Positions 10,978-22,332 are shown, counted from the stretch's first letter. The stretch: DNA of 64,000 nt from Talinum fruticosum (GCA_021018815.1 JAITYX010000041.1:4464001-4528000), one strand, 5' to 3'. The notes: a model not told the origin generated them from the sequence alone. A program made the numbers and translations.

Positions 10978-12949
10978 TGTGGGAACCATGGCCGGCCGAG
11001 CTCGCCGAGCTTCCCCACTTGTGTCGGCTATTTTTTAAAGATTGATTTTGAAGATGGTTTTAGAAAGTCGATTTTCTAATGTGGAGATAGACCTTTTATT
11101 AAGATTTTAGAATTTTATTAAATTTGATTTAAAGCGAATTAAGCGAAGTTGAATGGCGGTTTCATTAACAATTTTATTTTAGAAATTATTTTGAGAAGTC
11201 CTGCGATATTATTTCTTAACCGAAAGATAAATAAAATTAGGGTTCTAAATTTGCCTGTGAGGCTTTAGGGCTAGATCGGTGTGAAAACACCAATCCGGAC
11301 CGAAGCCCCGCCTACCGACCACTTGGTGCAAGTGGTGACCTGTACCCAGTGGTGGTCGCACCGGTCCGAGGCCGAGGCTACCCCGGCTTGGCATATCCAA
11401 ATCCTGTTTTCTTATCCTGCAGTAAAAAAATAGTCGAGATGTAAATTTAGAAGAAATAAATAAAAGAGAGTCGCCAATCGGTTTTAGGAAAGAAAAACTT
11501 AAAAAAACAAAATAAACACTCTCCGAATCTTAGTATAGGAAAACTAAGACTGAAAGAGGCTAAAAATAACTCCATCAATCCTTGAGCCGAGAATCGGATT
11601 CGGGGCAAGGGTACGAAACATAGGGATAAACCCTTCCGTTCGCCCGTCCGAAGACGGCCATTACTAGTTTGAGTAGTGAATTAAAATAATGTACAAAAGC
11701 AAGTAAACAACAACATGCGATAAAGAATTAAAGTAATCAAGACATAATTAAAGAAAGCAATAAAGGTAGAAAACAAAAAGAAAAGCAAAAAGAAAACAAA
11801 AGCAAAAACTAAAAGATTACATCGGGCGGGGAGGAATTAAAAGCGAGACATCGTTTGTCCACGAGTATGGAAAGCAATAAACAAAGCATAAAATAAAATA
11901 AACCATTGAAGATCAAATCTGTGCCCTCGGGTTGTCCCACCTGCCGATCTAGATCTCTTGATGCGACAAGTGTTGAATTGAATGGGCTTTTTATGAGTAT
12001 TTTGTGGAGATAGGTAGGCGGATGTGTGACTGATAGAATTTAGGGATAGGATGTATGGAGTATGATGGAAGTAGAGAAGGAATAGGCTGAAAAAGGGACC
12101 AAGAGATCGGAATACCAAAGAGAGTATTTAGTTGGTCTTAGGTGAGTTTCGACGAGTGTGATGCTAAGGCATGAAGTTGTACGAGAATGAGAGCCAAGGC
12201 TCTCTATTTATAAGCGAGAGGTTAGGTCAAGGAATGACTTAGGGTTAGCTCTCAACCAGCCGTCCAAAAGCAGCGACAAAAAATCAGGTAGGATATTATG
12301 AAGATTGAACCGGATAGAAGAGATAAGATCGGATAGAATCGGGATGGTAGGCGCCGCCACAAGAGGTCGCCTAAGGTTTCATGCCTTAGCGTGCTTCGAG
12401 GGAGTTTCCGGGGTAAAACGCAGCGTTCTACTTACTTTTTGGGGTGGCGAGCACCGACCACAGCACATTTCCAAAAATGAAAAGTGTCCATTTTTGCGGG
12501 TTTCCATTTTTTATAGTTGTAATTTTGATGCGGGATATGTGCTCCTAGTCTCGGGTGGACTGTCTTGGAGCCAAAACGCAGCGCTTTGATGCTTGTGATG
12601 ATGAAATGAAGTGTCTAATGTCCTCTTGAGGTCTTCGACTCCTTGCCTGGTTAGGCTGAAGTCAAATGCGATGTCTCGAGCCTAGAATTTCCTCGTATGC
12701 GACACTCGGAGTTCCGTTGTCTCCGAAGGCTTGGCCGAGTTTTGGATCATCCGAAAGAGAAAAGGATTTTGGATCGACCCAAGGCAAAAGGCTATTTATG
12801 TGGTGTTGGGGGCTTTTTGTGGTTTATCGCCTTCCGTCGCACCAATCAAACACAATCCAAGATCCAAAACCTCAAACAGGACTCGGATTTCATCATCGAG
12901 CCAACAAATAAAAAATAGAGAAAAGGATGACAATTTTTTGGTGTCTACA
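10978..12949 (-). repeat. 3' LTR of the 10.4-kb element
   Basis: Plus-strand ends are TGTGGGAACC and GTGTCTACA. It aligns along its length with 19375-21406 and with the solo LTR 35751-37762. For example, all carry TTTAGAAATTATTTTGAGAAGT-type and GAAAACACCAATCCGG-type blocks. A TATA box on the minus strand (TATAAATAG, 12212-12204) marks the probable promoter; the same box occurs in the solo LTR at 37048-37041. Frames inside it are not genes. Confidence 0.85.
12204..12212 (-). promoter_or_regulatory. LTR TATA box
   Basis: The minus strand reads TATAAATAG within a short dyad (CTCTCGCTTATAAATAGAGAG). The TATAAATA core is kept in the solo LTR but altered in the other LTR of this element (near 20675-20685). 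This supports it as the LTR promoter. Confidence 0.5.
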
Positions 12950-12964
12950 GTTAGCCCCACTTTG
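12950..12964 (-). other. Polypurine tract
   Basis: The minus strand reads CAAAGTGGGGCTAAC directly before the 3' LTR start TGTAGACACC. The purine-rich core AAAGTGGGG is the expected plus-strand DNA primer of LTR elements. Confidence 0.6.
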
Positions 12965-13084
12965 ATCGAGTTTGAAAGACGAAGGCCAAAGTAGAAACTA
13001 AAGGGTACTTACCCAGTACTGGCGTTGTTTTGGAATCCGATTGAATTGATGCATTTGAAATTTGGTATCTTTTGCCTTGAATTT

Positions 13085-13720
13085 TGATGAGGGCCCTGGA
13101 CATGACTGGCGAGTCCGAAGTCCTAGTTGTTGATTCTCGAACTTGGTTGCTTAGAGACCTGAAGTTCGATTGGTGTGCTCAAACTTGACCATGTGCTTAG
13201 TCCGAAGCTTGGTAGGGAGCTTGAACTTGACTCGGGTAGTAAAGTATGAAGTTCAGTTGGGTACCTGAACTTGACAACCTCATGGATCTAAAGTTCGGTT
13301 CGGTGTGCCTAAACTTAACCATTCTTGGTCCGAAGCTTAGCTGAACTTTTCTGCACTAATAGTTTCGTTAGCTAATAATCGAATAGAAATGGCTTCAAGT
13401 GTTACTCGAAGATAATTTGTAATCAAATCATGTTTCAAACGTGGTTCCTTGACTAGGCCATAGAGTGGTCCCGAAGTCTTGGTGTGGTGTCCGAACCTTG
13501 ACCGCTGTTGGGTCCGAAGCTCGACGGAAGGATGTTTGAACCTTGACCACTACTCGGGCCCGAGACTCGAATGGAGTGTTTGTGAACCTTGACCATTGTT
13601 AGGGCCTAGAGTTCGACCGAGTTGTGTCTAAGCCTTAACCATTGTTTCTAGGCCCGAAGCTCGACCGAGTTGTGTTTGAACCTTGACCTGTTGTTGGTCC
13701 CGAAGCTTGACTTATATCCA
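13085..13720. repeat. Degenerate 45-48 bp tandem array
   Basis: Units begin TTGACC and include GGTCCGAAGCTCGAC-like cores. Clear unit starts are at 13498, 13543, 13589, 13635 and 13683 (spacing 45, 46, 46, 48). Older, more diverged units extend left. The array lies just inside the 3' LTR of the element, as in Tat/Ogre-like elements. Confidence 0.75.
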
Positions 13721-14699
13721 CTTTCGTTGAAATAGGGAGGGATGCTTATCTTTATGTAGAAATTCTTGCCTAGACTTGGTCGTTCAATGACTCGAAGTCC
13801 GTTGCTCGAAAATATGATGTTCCATGAGGTGATGTGCCTCATTCGAAATTTGAGTTTTTAGTTTACGTGCTAATAGCTCCTTTATGAGGTAGACGATTTG
13901 TGTCTTTCCCGAGTATTCTTAGAGTTGTTGTAGTTGTATGACCCTTTTGATCACTTTCTTTTTGGGTGCTTGTGTCTAGCTCTTCTCGAATGTTGGAGAT
14001 TAGCTTTGATTAATTGATGGCATGGAAGATCCTCTTTGAAGGTGACGGTGCCGATGACCTTCCCGATGTTGATCCGATGCTTGATGCTTGATGCTTGCTT
14101 GATTCTTGATACTTGCTTGATTGAATAATTCCTTGTAGGGTGCTTTGTTATTGTGTTTTGTTTTTTAGGAGTTTGACTCATACAAAGGAGATGGAGGCAA
14201 GACTCTATTCTAAAAATAAATGCATTCTTTTATTAAGATGATGCAAAAAGTTTAAAAAGACAAAAAGAAAATTGCACTTAGCCCCTACTCCCTAAAGTAG
14301 AGCCTAAAGAATGTATCGCTTGAACTGTGATGTACTATTGCTGGCGATGAACTCGTGATCCTGACGGTTTGGTGATGAATCGGACTAGCATGCTTCTTGA
14401 TGATTCGATGCATTTCCCCACTAGGTTCCTGCTTATATGGATAGGGCAAAGTGCCTTTTGGATTTGGGAAATTGGAAATGGGAATTGGAAATTGAGAAAA
14501 AGATTAGGATTGGGGTCGGACCTCATGGGCTTTCTCTGTATCCACTATAACGGAAATCGGGCCTTTGAGTTCAAAAAGGAATAGTGATCTGGTTTGGTTT
14601 TTTTTTTCTTTTGGGTAAATAGGAAAAGGAAATAGACATATAATGGATAAGGAAAAAGGGAAAAAACAAGCATTATTGGCATCCCTAATGAGTGGTGGG
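13721..14699. other. Internal non-coding region of the LTR element
   Basis: This lies between the tandem array and the gag C-terminal remnant. Open frames of 60-80 codons occur on both strands but show no recognisable motif. A T-tract is at 14596-14608. Confidence 0.4.
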
Positions 14700-15050
14700 C
14701 TCATTGGATGATCTTCTAGTCGAGATGAAGCTTATTATTCTTCTATGAGCATGCCAACATCTCAGAGTGTTTTGAAGTCCATGATAGGTAAGAACTTCGA
14801 GTGCTGCTGATAAACGAGGTTGCGGGTTCTTAGTGACGATTCTAACTCGATCCTTCACGGATGGTCAATAAGTCATGTGGGCGGCTTTTGCCCTCCAGTG
14901 GGTTAGGAAGTCGGTGAAGCCTTCATTGTCTCCTTGCGTGATTAAATCTAGATCCTGAAGTGTGACTGGTAAGTATTGTAGGAGTATTAGCGTATAAACT
15001 CTCGGCAAAGATCCTTCCATTTTGTGACCTTATGTGGTTCGACAAGACCT
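14700..15050 (-). pseudogene. Gypsy-type gag remnant, C-terminal part
   Basis: Minus-strand translation reads LVEPHKVTKWKD (about 15045-15010) and LQDLDLITQGD...GFTDFLTHWRAKAAHM (about 14960-14875). It then gives VKDRVRIVTKNPQPRLSAAL (about 14860-14805). This is the retrotransposon gag fold (W..L...F...........L..L.Q...E....FL.RWR.KA). A stop follows HMTY and another frame change is likely. It continues the N-terminal half at 18110-17859 across the inserted LTR. In life gag forms the virus-like particle that packages element RNA. Confidence 0.75.
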
Positions 15051-17858
15051 TGTAATACCCCAAGACCCACCCTAGGAGTATTACATGCCGGGGTTCCCGA
15101 GAGGAACCCCTAAGGCTACTTATGATCTCATCTTAGGGTCAATAGTTTTCTCTTTGATTGGCTGAAGTGTGATTCTAGGTTTTCAAAAGTTTTCCTGAAA
15201 ATTTCGGTAGAGTTTCCTCCGTAATATGGCTAATCCCATAGGCTTAAAGCCTTAACCCCGCACGAAACACATTCATAGACTCAACGAGCCACATGCTCGG
15301 AGTCTTAACGTCTGTACCTGAAATTTTGGTGAGGTCATGAGCCCCACCAGCCTAATGAATAACCCAAACCCAACCCCGGGTTTCACTTTGCACATTAATT
15401 CATTAACGAGACACACGTAAGTACACCATTCATTTATAACATGCGATTCGGATCATACATGATTAAGACATGCAAGATTCTAACATACCAACTTACAGAG
15501 AAGTACAATGACATCAATTACTCATGAATTCAATCAAACATACTTCATTCGTCTTTCTACGCAAGTAAGTCATATAATCATTCATCACGTAAATCATATC
15601 TTACTTCTTGTCATATTAATTTCTTATGAAATCAAGATTCGTTCTTCTTTTCATTCTTCTTCTTGAGTTTAATCGTGCATTTCATAAATCATTGATTCTT
15701 TCTTTCTTGTTCGTTATGCACAATCATTCGTTTCTTCATATCGTAATTCTTTAAGTCTTCTTAGTTTCGAATGGAAAGAAGATTTATGTTCTGCTCTAAA
15801 GACCTAGTTCTTGGAGCCAAAATAATTCGTGGGCTCGGTTCTTGGAGGCAAAATAATTCGTGGCCTCGAGGCTTGCCTCACTCGAAGGATGCATACTGTC
15901 AATAATTCGTGGAAGTAAAATAATTCGTGGCTTCGGTTGATAGACACTTTTATGGCCATAGCTTCAAAGGGTTCTTTAATTCGTGGGCTCTTAGATTAAT
16001 AACACAATCCTTTCTCCCTTCTTTAGTTCTTTATGCTTCTTATTTTCTCATTATCTTCTTATTACTTATTGAAGACATGCACTTAATTCATATAATTCAT
16101 GCTCAACATGTTCATACGTAACTTCTTTAAAACAAGCAATTTACATAAGTAAGTTCCAACTCAAGCACAATCAGTCCAACTCATATAGGCATGCTTGTTT
16201 CACTTATAATCCATATACTTAAGATAAACACATCCTCACATAAACATATTAATTAGGATTTCTAATTAACGAACTTGTCATTTTCATGATTGTGTAAAAT
16301 CGCACATAGGTGGTTTATGGTTCTAAAACTTTCCTTAATCATTATGTATCTCTTAATCTAGCCATATAGCTTCTTAAATTTCAGTTCTTAATCCGATTCA
16401 TCGACTTAGTTCCAATTTTTGCTCAAAACAGCACATTTTCACTCAAAATTCTATATCTTCCAATCTACTCATCCAACGCATACCAAACTTTACAGGAAGC
16501 TCTCATAAATTATCAGGAAGTTAGAGTAAAAGTTTCAGGAATTTTTGGTAACACATGAATTCGCAATAAATCGAGACAGTAGGATAAATTCATGAAAAAT
16601 CTGCACTTAAATCATGAAATTCAATTCTTCGATTTTTCTCACTAATTCTATTCAAGCTAATTTCATTAAATTCTCAATCACACAGCTCAATAATCATGCT
16701 TAAGAATGCTCAAATATTATTAAATTCATGAACTAGGCATAAATCGCAACATGCTTTTCAATTCGTGAGTTGCTAATTTGTGAATTTAGGCCTCTAAGCT
16801 CTTCAATTAAACCTATGGTTTCCAATTTCATACTTCAATTTCAAGCTTAATCTACCTAATTCATTTTATTTTAGAGGATGAATTCAGATTACTCACCTTT
16901 GATTCTTAGAGATTCTAAGAATTTCGGTTTTGAAAGGTTTGAATTGGTTGTTTGATATACGTACTTTGTTTCTTGTTCTCGGGTTCACAACCTTTCGCGC
17001 TTTGCCTCTCACCTTGCTCTATGTTTTGCCCGGTTCTGGTCTCGTTCGTCCACCGTCTCCCCCTCTTTTCGGCGGTCGACATTGCTCCTTTGCTCGCCGA
17101 CTACCCTTAGTTTTCTTGCCGGCCTCGAGCTGCGGTTTCCGTGCTCACCGAGTGTCTCTCTCGGCCCTCGCATTCGCTTTCCCTTCATGGTCTCTGTCTC
17201 TCGGTCTCTCGGTCTCTCACTTTTCCCCTCTTCCTTTTCTTTGCTCAGCCTCCCGAGCCGTCGCTCTCCCATGCCCACCGACAGCGGCACCCTCGCCGTT
17301 CAGGCGGCCACCGGCCACCGGCCTCTTGCGCTCTCTCTTTCTCTCTCTCGTTCTACTCCCTCTCGCTTTCCCTTGCTCTGCTTTTGCTTCCTTCGTTTCC
17401 CTTTCTTCTTTGTTCTCAGTCACTCTCTCTCTCTCGTCACTTAATTTCTACACCTAATGGACTTTGCTGCCCAGCTTTAATTGGACCTCAACACTTCCCT
17501 TACTTAACTCTTTGCCGGTTCCCCTCAAAGCTAGCCACCTTATCTTCTCACTTTACGCTAATCCACTTCCAAACTTAACACTTAATCCTCCTCTCTTTAA
17601 TTCATCCGCCAGCAAATCCAGCCATCTCCTTCCCATTTCCCATTTTCTTTTTCTTTTTATTTTCATTTCTCGGTTTGGGCTTTCAAGTGAATTGGGCTTA
17701 AAATATTTTACAAGCCCATTTTAGCTAGCCCACGCTCGGGTTTTAATTTCAACTCGAAAAATTCTAATTCACTTAATTTAATAATTTCGAATTTTTCACT
17801 TAACTTTTAGTAACTTAATTCATTATTAAGCAAGCACCTGAATTTTTCGGGTCTTACA
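15051..17858 (+). mobile_element. Nested gypsy-type solo LTR (2.8 kb)
   Basis: Its ends are TGTAATACCCC and GGGTCTTACA, the terminal pattern of chromovirus (Tekay/Del-like) LTRs. It is related to 48142-51475: both start TGTAAYACCCC, have GAGTATTACAT and GTTCC..AGGAACYCC soon after, carry ACTCAACGAGCCAC..GCTCGGAGT, and end in a pyrimidine-rich block and CGGGTCTTACA. It splits the gag frame of the surrounding element. The flanks GACCT and AGCAC do not form a clear target duplication. The long frames at 16930-17724 lie in the TC-rich part and are not genes. Confidence 0.75.
15780..15990 (+). repeat. AATAATTCGTGG short tandem-like repeats in the nested LTR
   Basis: AATAATTCGTGG occurs at about 15820, 15850, 15901 and 15920, with a further TTAATTCGTGGGCTC near 15975. 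Units of 20-33 bp are loosely spaced. I infer local duplication inside the LTR. Confidence 0.5.
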
Positions 17859-18110
17859 AGCACTCGTACCATTTCATGACGTGTTCGCTAAATGTCCATG
17901 AAAAGATGACATGGTATGTGTCCCTTGGTACATTCTTCAAAGTCATTGCCCCCACAAAGTTTCTCACGTGATGGTGAGGGTTCTCGGTTCCATGAAACTT
18001 GATGTTAGGTATGGTAAATTTAGGGGGTAGCTTGCCTTTAGGGACTAAAGTGAATCCCGGGCCGGATAGTGGTGGTTGAACATCGATGACTCCCGTAGTA
18101 GCTTCTCAAT
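17859..18110 (-). pseudogene. Gypsy-type gag remnant, N-terminal part
   Basis: Minus-strand translation reads QPPLSGPGFTLVPKGKLPPK, then FTIPNIKFHGTENPHHHVRNF, then VGAMTLKNVPRDTYHVIF and HVMKWYEC, where the nested LTR begins. The F.GT.NP..H...F start and ...W... spacing are those of the retrotransposon gag domain. The frame is open across this stretch. It joins to 15050-14700 if the nested LTR is removed. Confidence 0.75.
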
Positions 18111-18716
18111 TTAATTTACCTGTGGATTAGATAAAGGATGGGGCTGAGGTTCTCAGTGGGATCCTTCTCCTTATTTTTCTTTCCCTTTGAACTTTGATTT
18201 CCTCTTTAGTTCTTTGCGTATGAGACTAAGAGATTCAAATATCGACTCAATCCTCTTATCCCGAGCATCAAGCTTAGCCTCTTGAGTTATTGAACAAGGT
18301 CATGATGGGGGTTTGCTCTGGCTGGTTGGCCATTTTTGGTGAAGGATTGTGGTTAGACCTTGGACAGACGCACCTGGTGTTACTAGTAAAGGTGCGGGAC
18401 GTACTAGTGTGGTACGTACTAATATGGGACGTCTTGGTGTTGAACTTGTCGGTAATGAAGTAGATTTCTTACTTCATAGATGCTTCGTGCTAGGGTTCCC
18501 GACTTGCATAGGAGTTCCTATCCTGTATCTCAAAGAGTATGCTCAAGATTGGCTCGTGGAAGAACTTCTAGGGAAACGGAGCTTAAGAGCTAAACCCGAG
18601 GAACAACTTATTCTAAGAGAAGAAAATGATATGCTCTTTTATTTGAATGCACATAAGGGCAAAACAAATGGAATCGAATGTATGCAATAATGCGCATGAC
18701 TTAATCTAGGATGATT
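18111..18716. other. Element leader region, no gene recognised
   Basis: A plus-strand frame of 113 codons (18349-18690) is open, but I recognise no motif and it runs against the element. Its Gly/Val/Arg-rich start comes from a local repeat of CGTACTAGTGTGG-like units at 18400-18435. I treat it as chance. Confidence 0.35.
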
Positions 18717-18982
18717 TTGGCTAGTGCGGAACCGAATGCATAAAGGATTACTCCTAATGAAAGATGAATATGTTTTGGCTAAATGAGAAATGAAAATGCG
18801 AAGCGGAGTCACCTAATCCGAAATGAATTTAATTTTGGCTAATGAAATGAAATGAATGGACTCTCCTATTTGAGATGATTTTGACTTTGGCTAATGCATA
18901 AATGGAAATTCAAAATATGGACTCACCTATTTGAGATGAAATTTATTTTGGCTAATGCAAAAATGAAATGCGGACTGACCTT
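18717..18982. repeat. Degenerate 60-70 bp tandem repeat in the leader
   Basis: TTTTGGCTAATG/TTTGGCTAATGC recurs at about 18773, 18832, 18892 and 18948, with CTCACCTATTTGAGATGA between copies. Units differ by small indels. The array lies near the 5' end of the minus-strand element. Confidence 0.7.
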
Positions 18983-19354
18983 ATAGAGTTCAAGAGTTTG
19001 GATACATGGTAACACGTAGTCCGAGAATTTGGTCCCCCATGGGTTGCATGGATAAGGATACAAACCAAAATTCTCGGTGCCTCTCAGTGAACCAAAGGGT
19101 TTAGCCCAAGAGTGCGTGCTACAATGGAGGAGGTGCCGTTTCCTCGGGCAATCAAGCCTAGTTCAGCCAGCTTAAAGGAACTAGTGGGAGCCTCTCTCCA
19201 ACAAGGGTAAGCGGGGGTACAATAAAGTTTTCCTAATAGTCCAAAACAATATTTAAACTAGTTCAAAGGTTGCTAAATGCACGATCTATTGCAACCACAT
19301 TATTAAAAATACACTACTCAACTTTTCAAGTTTCGCCCTCTTAATAAAAAAATT

Positions 19355-19372
19355 TTCCCCGGTGGAGTCGCT
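19355..19372 (-). other. Primer-binding site of the 10.4-kb element
   Basis: Two bases inside the 5' LTR the minus strand reads AGCGACTCCACCGGGG. This resembles the TGGCGACTCCACTGGGG site of Tat/Ogre-like gypsy elements, as I recall it. It fixes the element's orientation. Confidence 0.6.
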
Positions 19373-19374
19373 AA

Positions 19375-21406
19375 AGTAAGAACCACGACCGGCTGGGGCC
19401 CACCGAGCTTCCACACTTGTATCGGGTCTCTTTTTTAAAGATTGATTTTGAAGATGGTTATAGAAAGTTGATTTTGGAATGTGGGGGTGAACCTTTTATT
19501 AAGATTTTTGAATTTTATTAAATCTGATTTAAAGCGAATTAAGCAAAGTTGAATGGCGGTTTTATTAACTATTTTATTTTAGAAATTATTTTGAGAAGTC
19601 CTGGGATATTATTTCTTAACGAAATATAAATAAAATTAGGGTTCTAAATCTGTCGTGAGGCTTTAGGTTCGGATCGGTGTGAAAACACCAATCCGGATCG
19701 AAGCCCCGCCTATCGACCACTTGGTGCGGTGGTGACCCGCACCTAGTGGTGGCTGGCGCTAGCCGAGGCCGTAGGCGAGGAGATCAGCCTTGGCCTCTAC
19801 CCGGGCTTGGCAGATCGAGATCCTATTTTTTATCCTACGATCAAAAAATAGTCGAGATGCAAATTTAGAATAAATAAGTAAAAGGGAGTTATCAATCGGT
19901 TTTAGGAAAGAAAAACTAACAAAAACAAAATGAATGCTTTCTCAATCTTAGTATGGGAAAACTAAGACTGAAAGAGGCCAAAAATGACTCCATCAATCTT
20001 TGAACCGAGAATCGAATTTGGGATCGAGGGTACAAAATGTAGGGATAAACCCTTTCGTTTTGCCCGTCCGAAGAAGACCATTACTAGTTCGAGTAGTGAA
20101 TTAAAATAATGTACAAAAGCAAGCAAATTACAACATGCGATAAAGAATTAAAGCAACCAAGACATAATTAAAGAAAGCAATAAAAGCGAAATAAAGAAAG
20201 CAGAAAAGCAAAAAGAAAAGCAAAGCAAAAACGATAAGAAAAGTCCAAGCGAAAAGAAAAAGAAAGCGAGAAAACTAAAAGATCACATCGGGCGGGGAGG
20301 AATTAAAAATGATACATCATTTGTGCACAATACGGAAAGCGGTAAATAAAATATAAAATAAAATAAACCGTTGAAGATCGGATCTATGCCCTCATGTTGT
20401 CCCACTCGCTGATTTGGATCTCGGATCCGGATCTCTTAATGCGGCGGTGTTAAATTGAAGGGGTTTTCTATTAGTATTTTGTGGAGATAGGTAGGCGAGA
20501 TGTGTGACTGATGGAGTTTAGGAATAGGATGTATGGACTATGATGGAATTAGAGAAGGAAAAAGTTGAAAAGGAACCAAGAGATCGAATACCAAAGAGAG
20601 TATTCAATTGGTCTTAGGCGATGTTTAGCGAGGGTGATGTTAAGGCAGGAAGGCATATGAGAATGAGAGTTAAGGTTCTATATTTACGAGGAGAAGTTAG
20701 GTAAAGGAATGACCTAAGGTTAGCTCTCAGCAGCGAGTCTAAAAGGAGCAGCGAAAACCAAGGCGGGATGTTGTGAAGATTGAATTGGATAGAAGAGATA
20801 AGACTGGATAGAACCCGGATGGTAGGCGCAGCCACAAGAGGCTACCTAGGATTTCGAATCCTAGCACGCTTCCGAGGGAGTTTCGAGGCAAAACGCAGCG
20901 TTCCACTTACTATTTTGGGGTGGCGAGCACTGGCCCTAACACATTTCCAAAAATGGAAAGTTTGCATTTTTGGTAGGTTTCCATTTTTGGCAGTTTTCAA
21001 TTTTGATACGGGATGCATGCTCTTAGTCTCGGGTGGATTGTCTTGAAGCCAAAATGCAGCACTTTGATGCTTGTGATCATGAAATGCAGCGTCTAACGTC
21101 GTCTTGAGGTCTTTAAGGAAAATGCAATATTCCGAGCCTGGAATTTCCCGTACGTGGCACTAGAGTTTCGTTGTCTCTGGAGGCTTGACCCGGTTCTGCG
21201 TCATTCGAAAGAAAAAGGGATTTTTGGATCAACCCAATGCAAAAGGCTATTTATGTGGTGCTTGAGGGTTCATTGTGGTTTACTGGCTTTCGTTGCACTA
21301 ATCAAACACGAGTCCAAAATCCAAAACCTCAAACAGAACTCGGGATTTCATCATCGGGCCAACAAATAAAATACGGAGAAAAGGACGACACTTTTTGGTG
21401 TCTACA
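19375..21406 (-). repeat. 5' LTR of the 10.4-kb element
   Basis: It aligns with 10978-12949 over its whole length, with many substitutions and small indels. The plus-strand left end reads AGTAAGAACC, decayed from TGTAGGAACC, and the right end is GTGTCTACA. The divergence between the two LTRs implies an old insertion; I have not counted it. Confidence 0.85.
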
Positions 21407-21411
21407 AGGAG

Positions 21412-22090
21412 CTATAGCTTAGTGAGAAAAAACTTTGCATAATAGAGCTCTAAAGAAATAGGGAGGTTTTTAGTGTCCGGGGACATAACTTATTTGTTGA
21501 ATAATAAAAGGAAATAGATCAAATTGAAGCCTTCCATGATGTCATAAATGGCTTTGAGAATAGAGTTGTTTGGGTTCTCTTTAGAAGGAAAGAAAGGGAG
21601 CATTGTCCTCATCAAAAAGAAGCAAAGAAGTCTAGAATCGGACTTTAATTGAGTAATAGAAAAGTTCTTTGGAACTTTTGGCTTGACTCGAGAATATTTT
21701 GAATAAAAATCATCTACAACCTCAAAAAATCTTTTTGCCTTGAACTTTAGAAATCAGAATTGAGTCATTAGAGATGAGGTTTCCATATAACTCTATGACT
21801 AGTTCAGGGTCAACATAGTCACGAAAGTTCAAAAGATTGAAGAATTTTGGGGAATTCAAGTTGTGAACCCACAAGATTTTGGTAGCAAGGAAAAATTTAT
21901 TGTTTAGACAGTAGTATGGAGCTACTAATGGAGTTTTGGATTCTCCTCGTTTTAGGGAGGATTCCTGTTTCTATTGTGAGGCCTCGGGCTTGGAAATTTG
22001 TATTGTGAGGCGAGAAAAGGTTCTTGGATTTTTCTTGGTTGATGAGGCAACCTCAACCTCATAATTTCTATTTATCATGTTTTAACTTAG
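21412..22090 (-). pseudogene. ORF3-like remnant of minus-strand copia, N-terminal half
   Basis: Minus-strand translation near 22075 reads NRNYEVEVASST, continues with KNPRTFSRLTIQISKPEAS, and from about 21910 gives NNKFFLATKILWVHNLNSPKFFNLLNFRDYVDPELVIELYGNL. It resembles the 'putative plant transposon protein' ORF found after pol in SIRE-type copia elements, from memory. Its biochemical role is not established. It is cut at 21411/21412 by the 10.4-kb element and continues at 10972. Confidence 0.5.
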
Positions 22091-22257
22091 AGAAAGAAAG
22101 AGTAAGTAGAGTAGAAGTCCGAGTGGAGGAAAGAAAAAGATAAGAATAAGGACTAAGAGAGTAGAAAGAGAGAGAAAAAAGCGAATATGACGTAGAACCT
22201 AAGTCTAAGATTGCTTGAAACAGGGTAAAACCCGAGTGAGTACGAAGTGAGTCCGAG

Positions 22258-22262
22258 TATGT

Positions 22263-22330
<68 letters not shown>
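22258..22330. repeat. (GT)n(GA)n microsatellite
   Basis: About 16 GT-type dinucleotides are followed by about 19 GA dinucleotides without interruption. Such arrays mutate fast and could serve as a marker. Confidence 0.95.

Positions 22331-22332
<2 letters not shown>

Larger units (their letters stand above)
10978..21406 (-). mobile_element. Near-complete gag-only LTR retrotransposon (10.4 kb)
   Basis: Two similar LTRs of about 2 kb (10978-12949 and 19375-21406) flank an internal region. The element is bordered by a perfect 5-bp target duplication, AGGAG, at 10973-10977 and 21407-21411. On the minus strand the order is 5' LTR (21406-19375), primer-binding site (19372-19355), leader repeats, gag, tandem repeats, polypurine tract (12964-12950), 3' LTR. 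No integrase, RT or RNase H is recognisable, so it could only move with proteins from a relative. Gag-only LTR elements of this kind have been called TR-GAG. The PBS motif and 3' repeats point to the Tat/Ogre side of Ty3/gypsy. A separate 2.8-kb LTR (15051-17858) has inserted in its gag. Confidence 0.85.

Noticed and set aside
16930..17457. 175-codon plus-strand open frame
   Set aside because: It lies in the pyrimidine-rich part of a gypsy-type LTR, has low-complexity Ser/Leu/Pro/Phe content, overlaps other frames on both strands and has no domain.
18349..18690. 113-codon plus-strand frame
   Set aside because: It runs against the orientation of the surrounding LTR element, has no recognisable motif and begins in a local repeat.
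22258..22330. CRISPR-like or regulatory repeat array
   Set aside because: It is a simple GT/GA dinucleotide microsatellite with no spacers.
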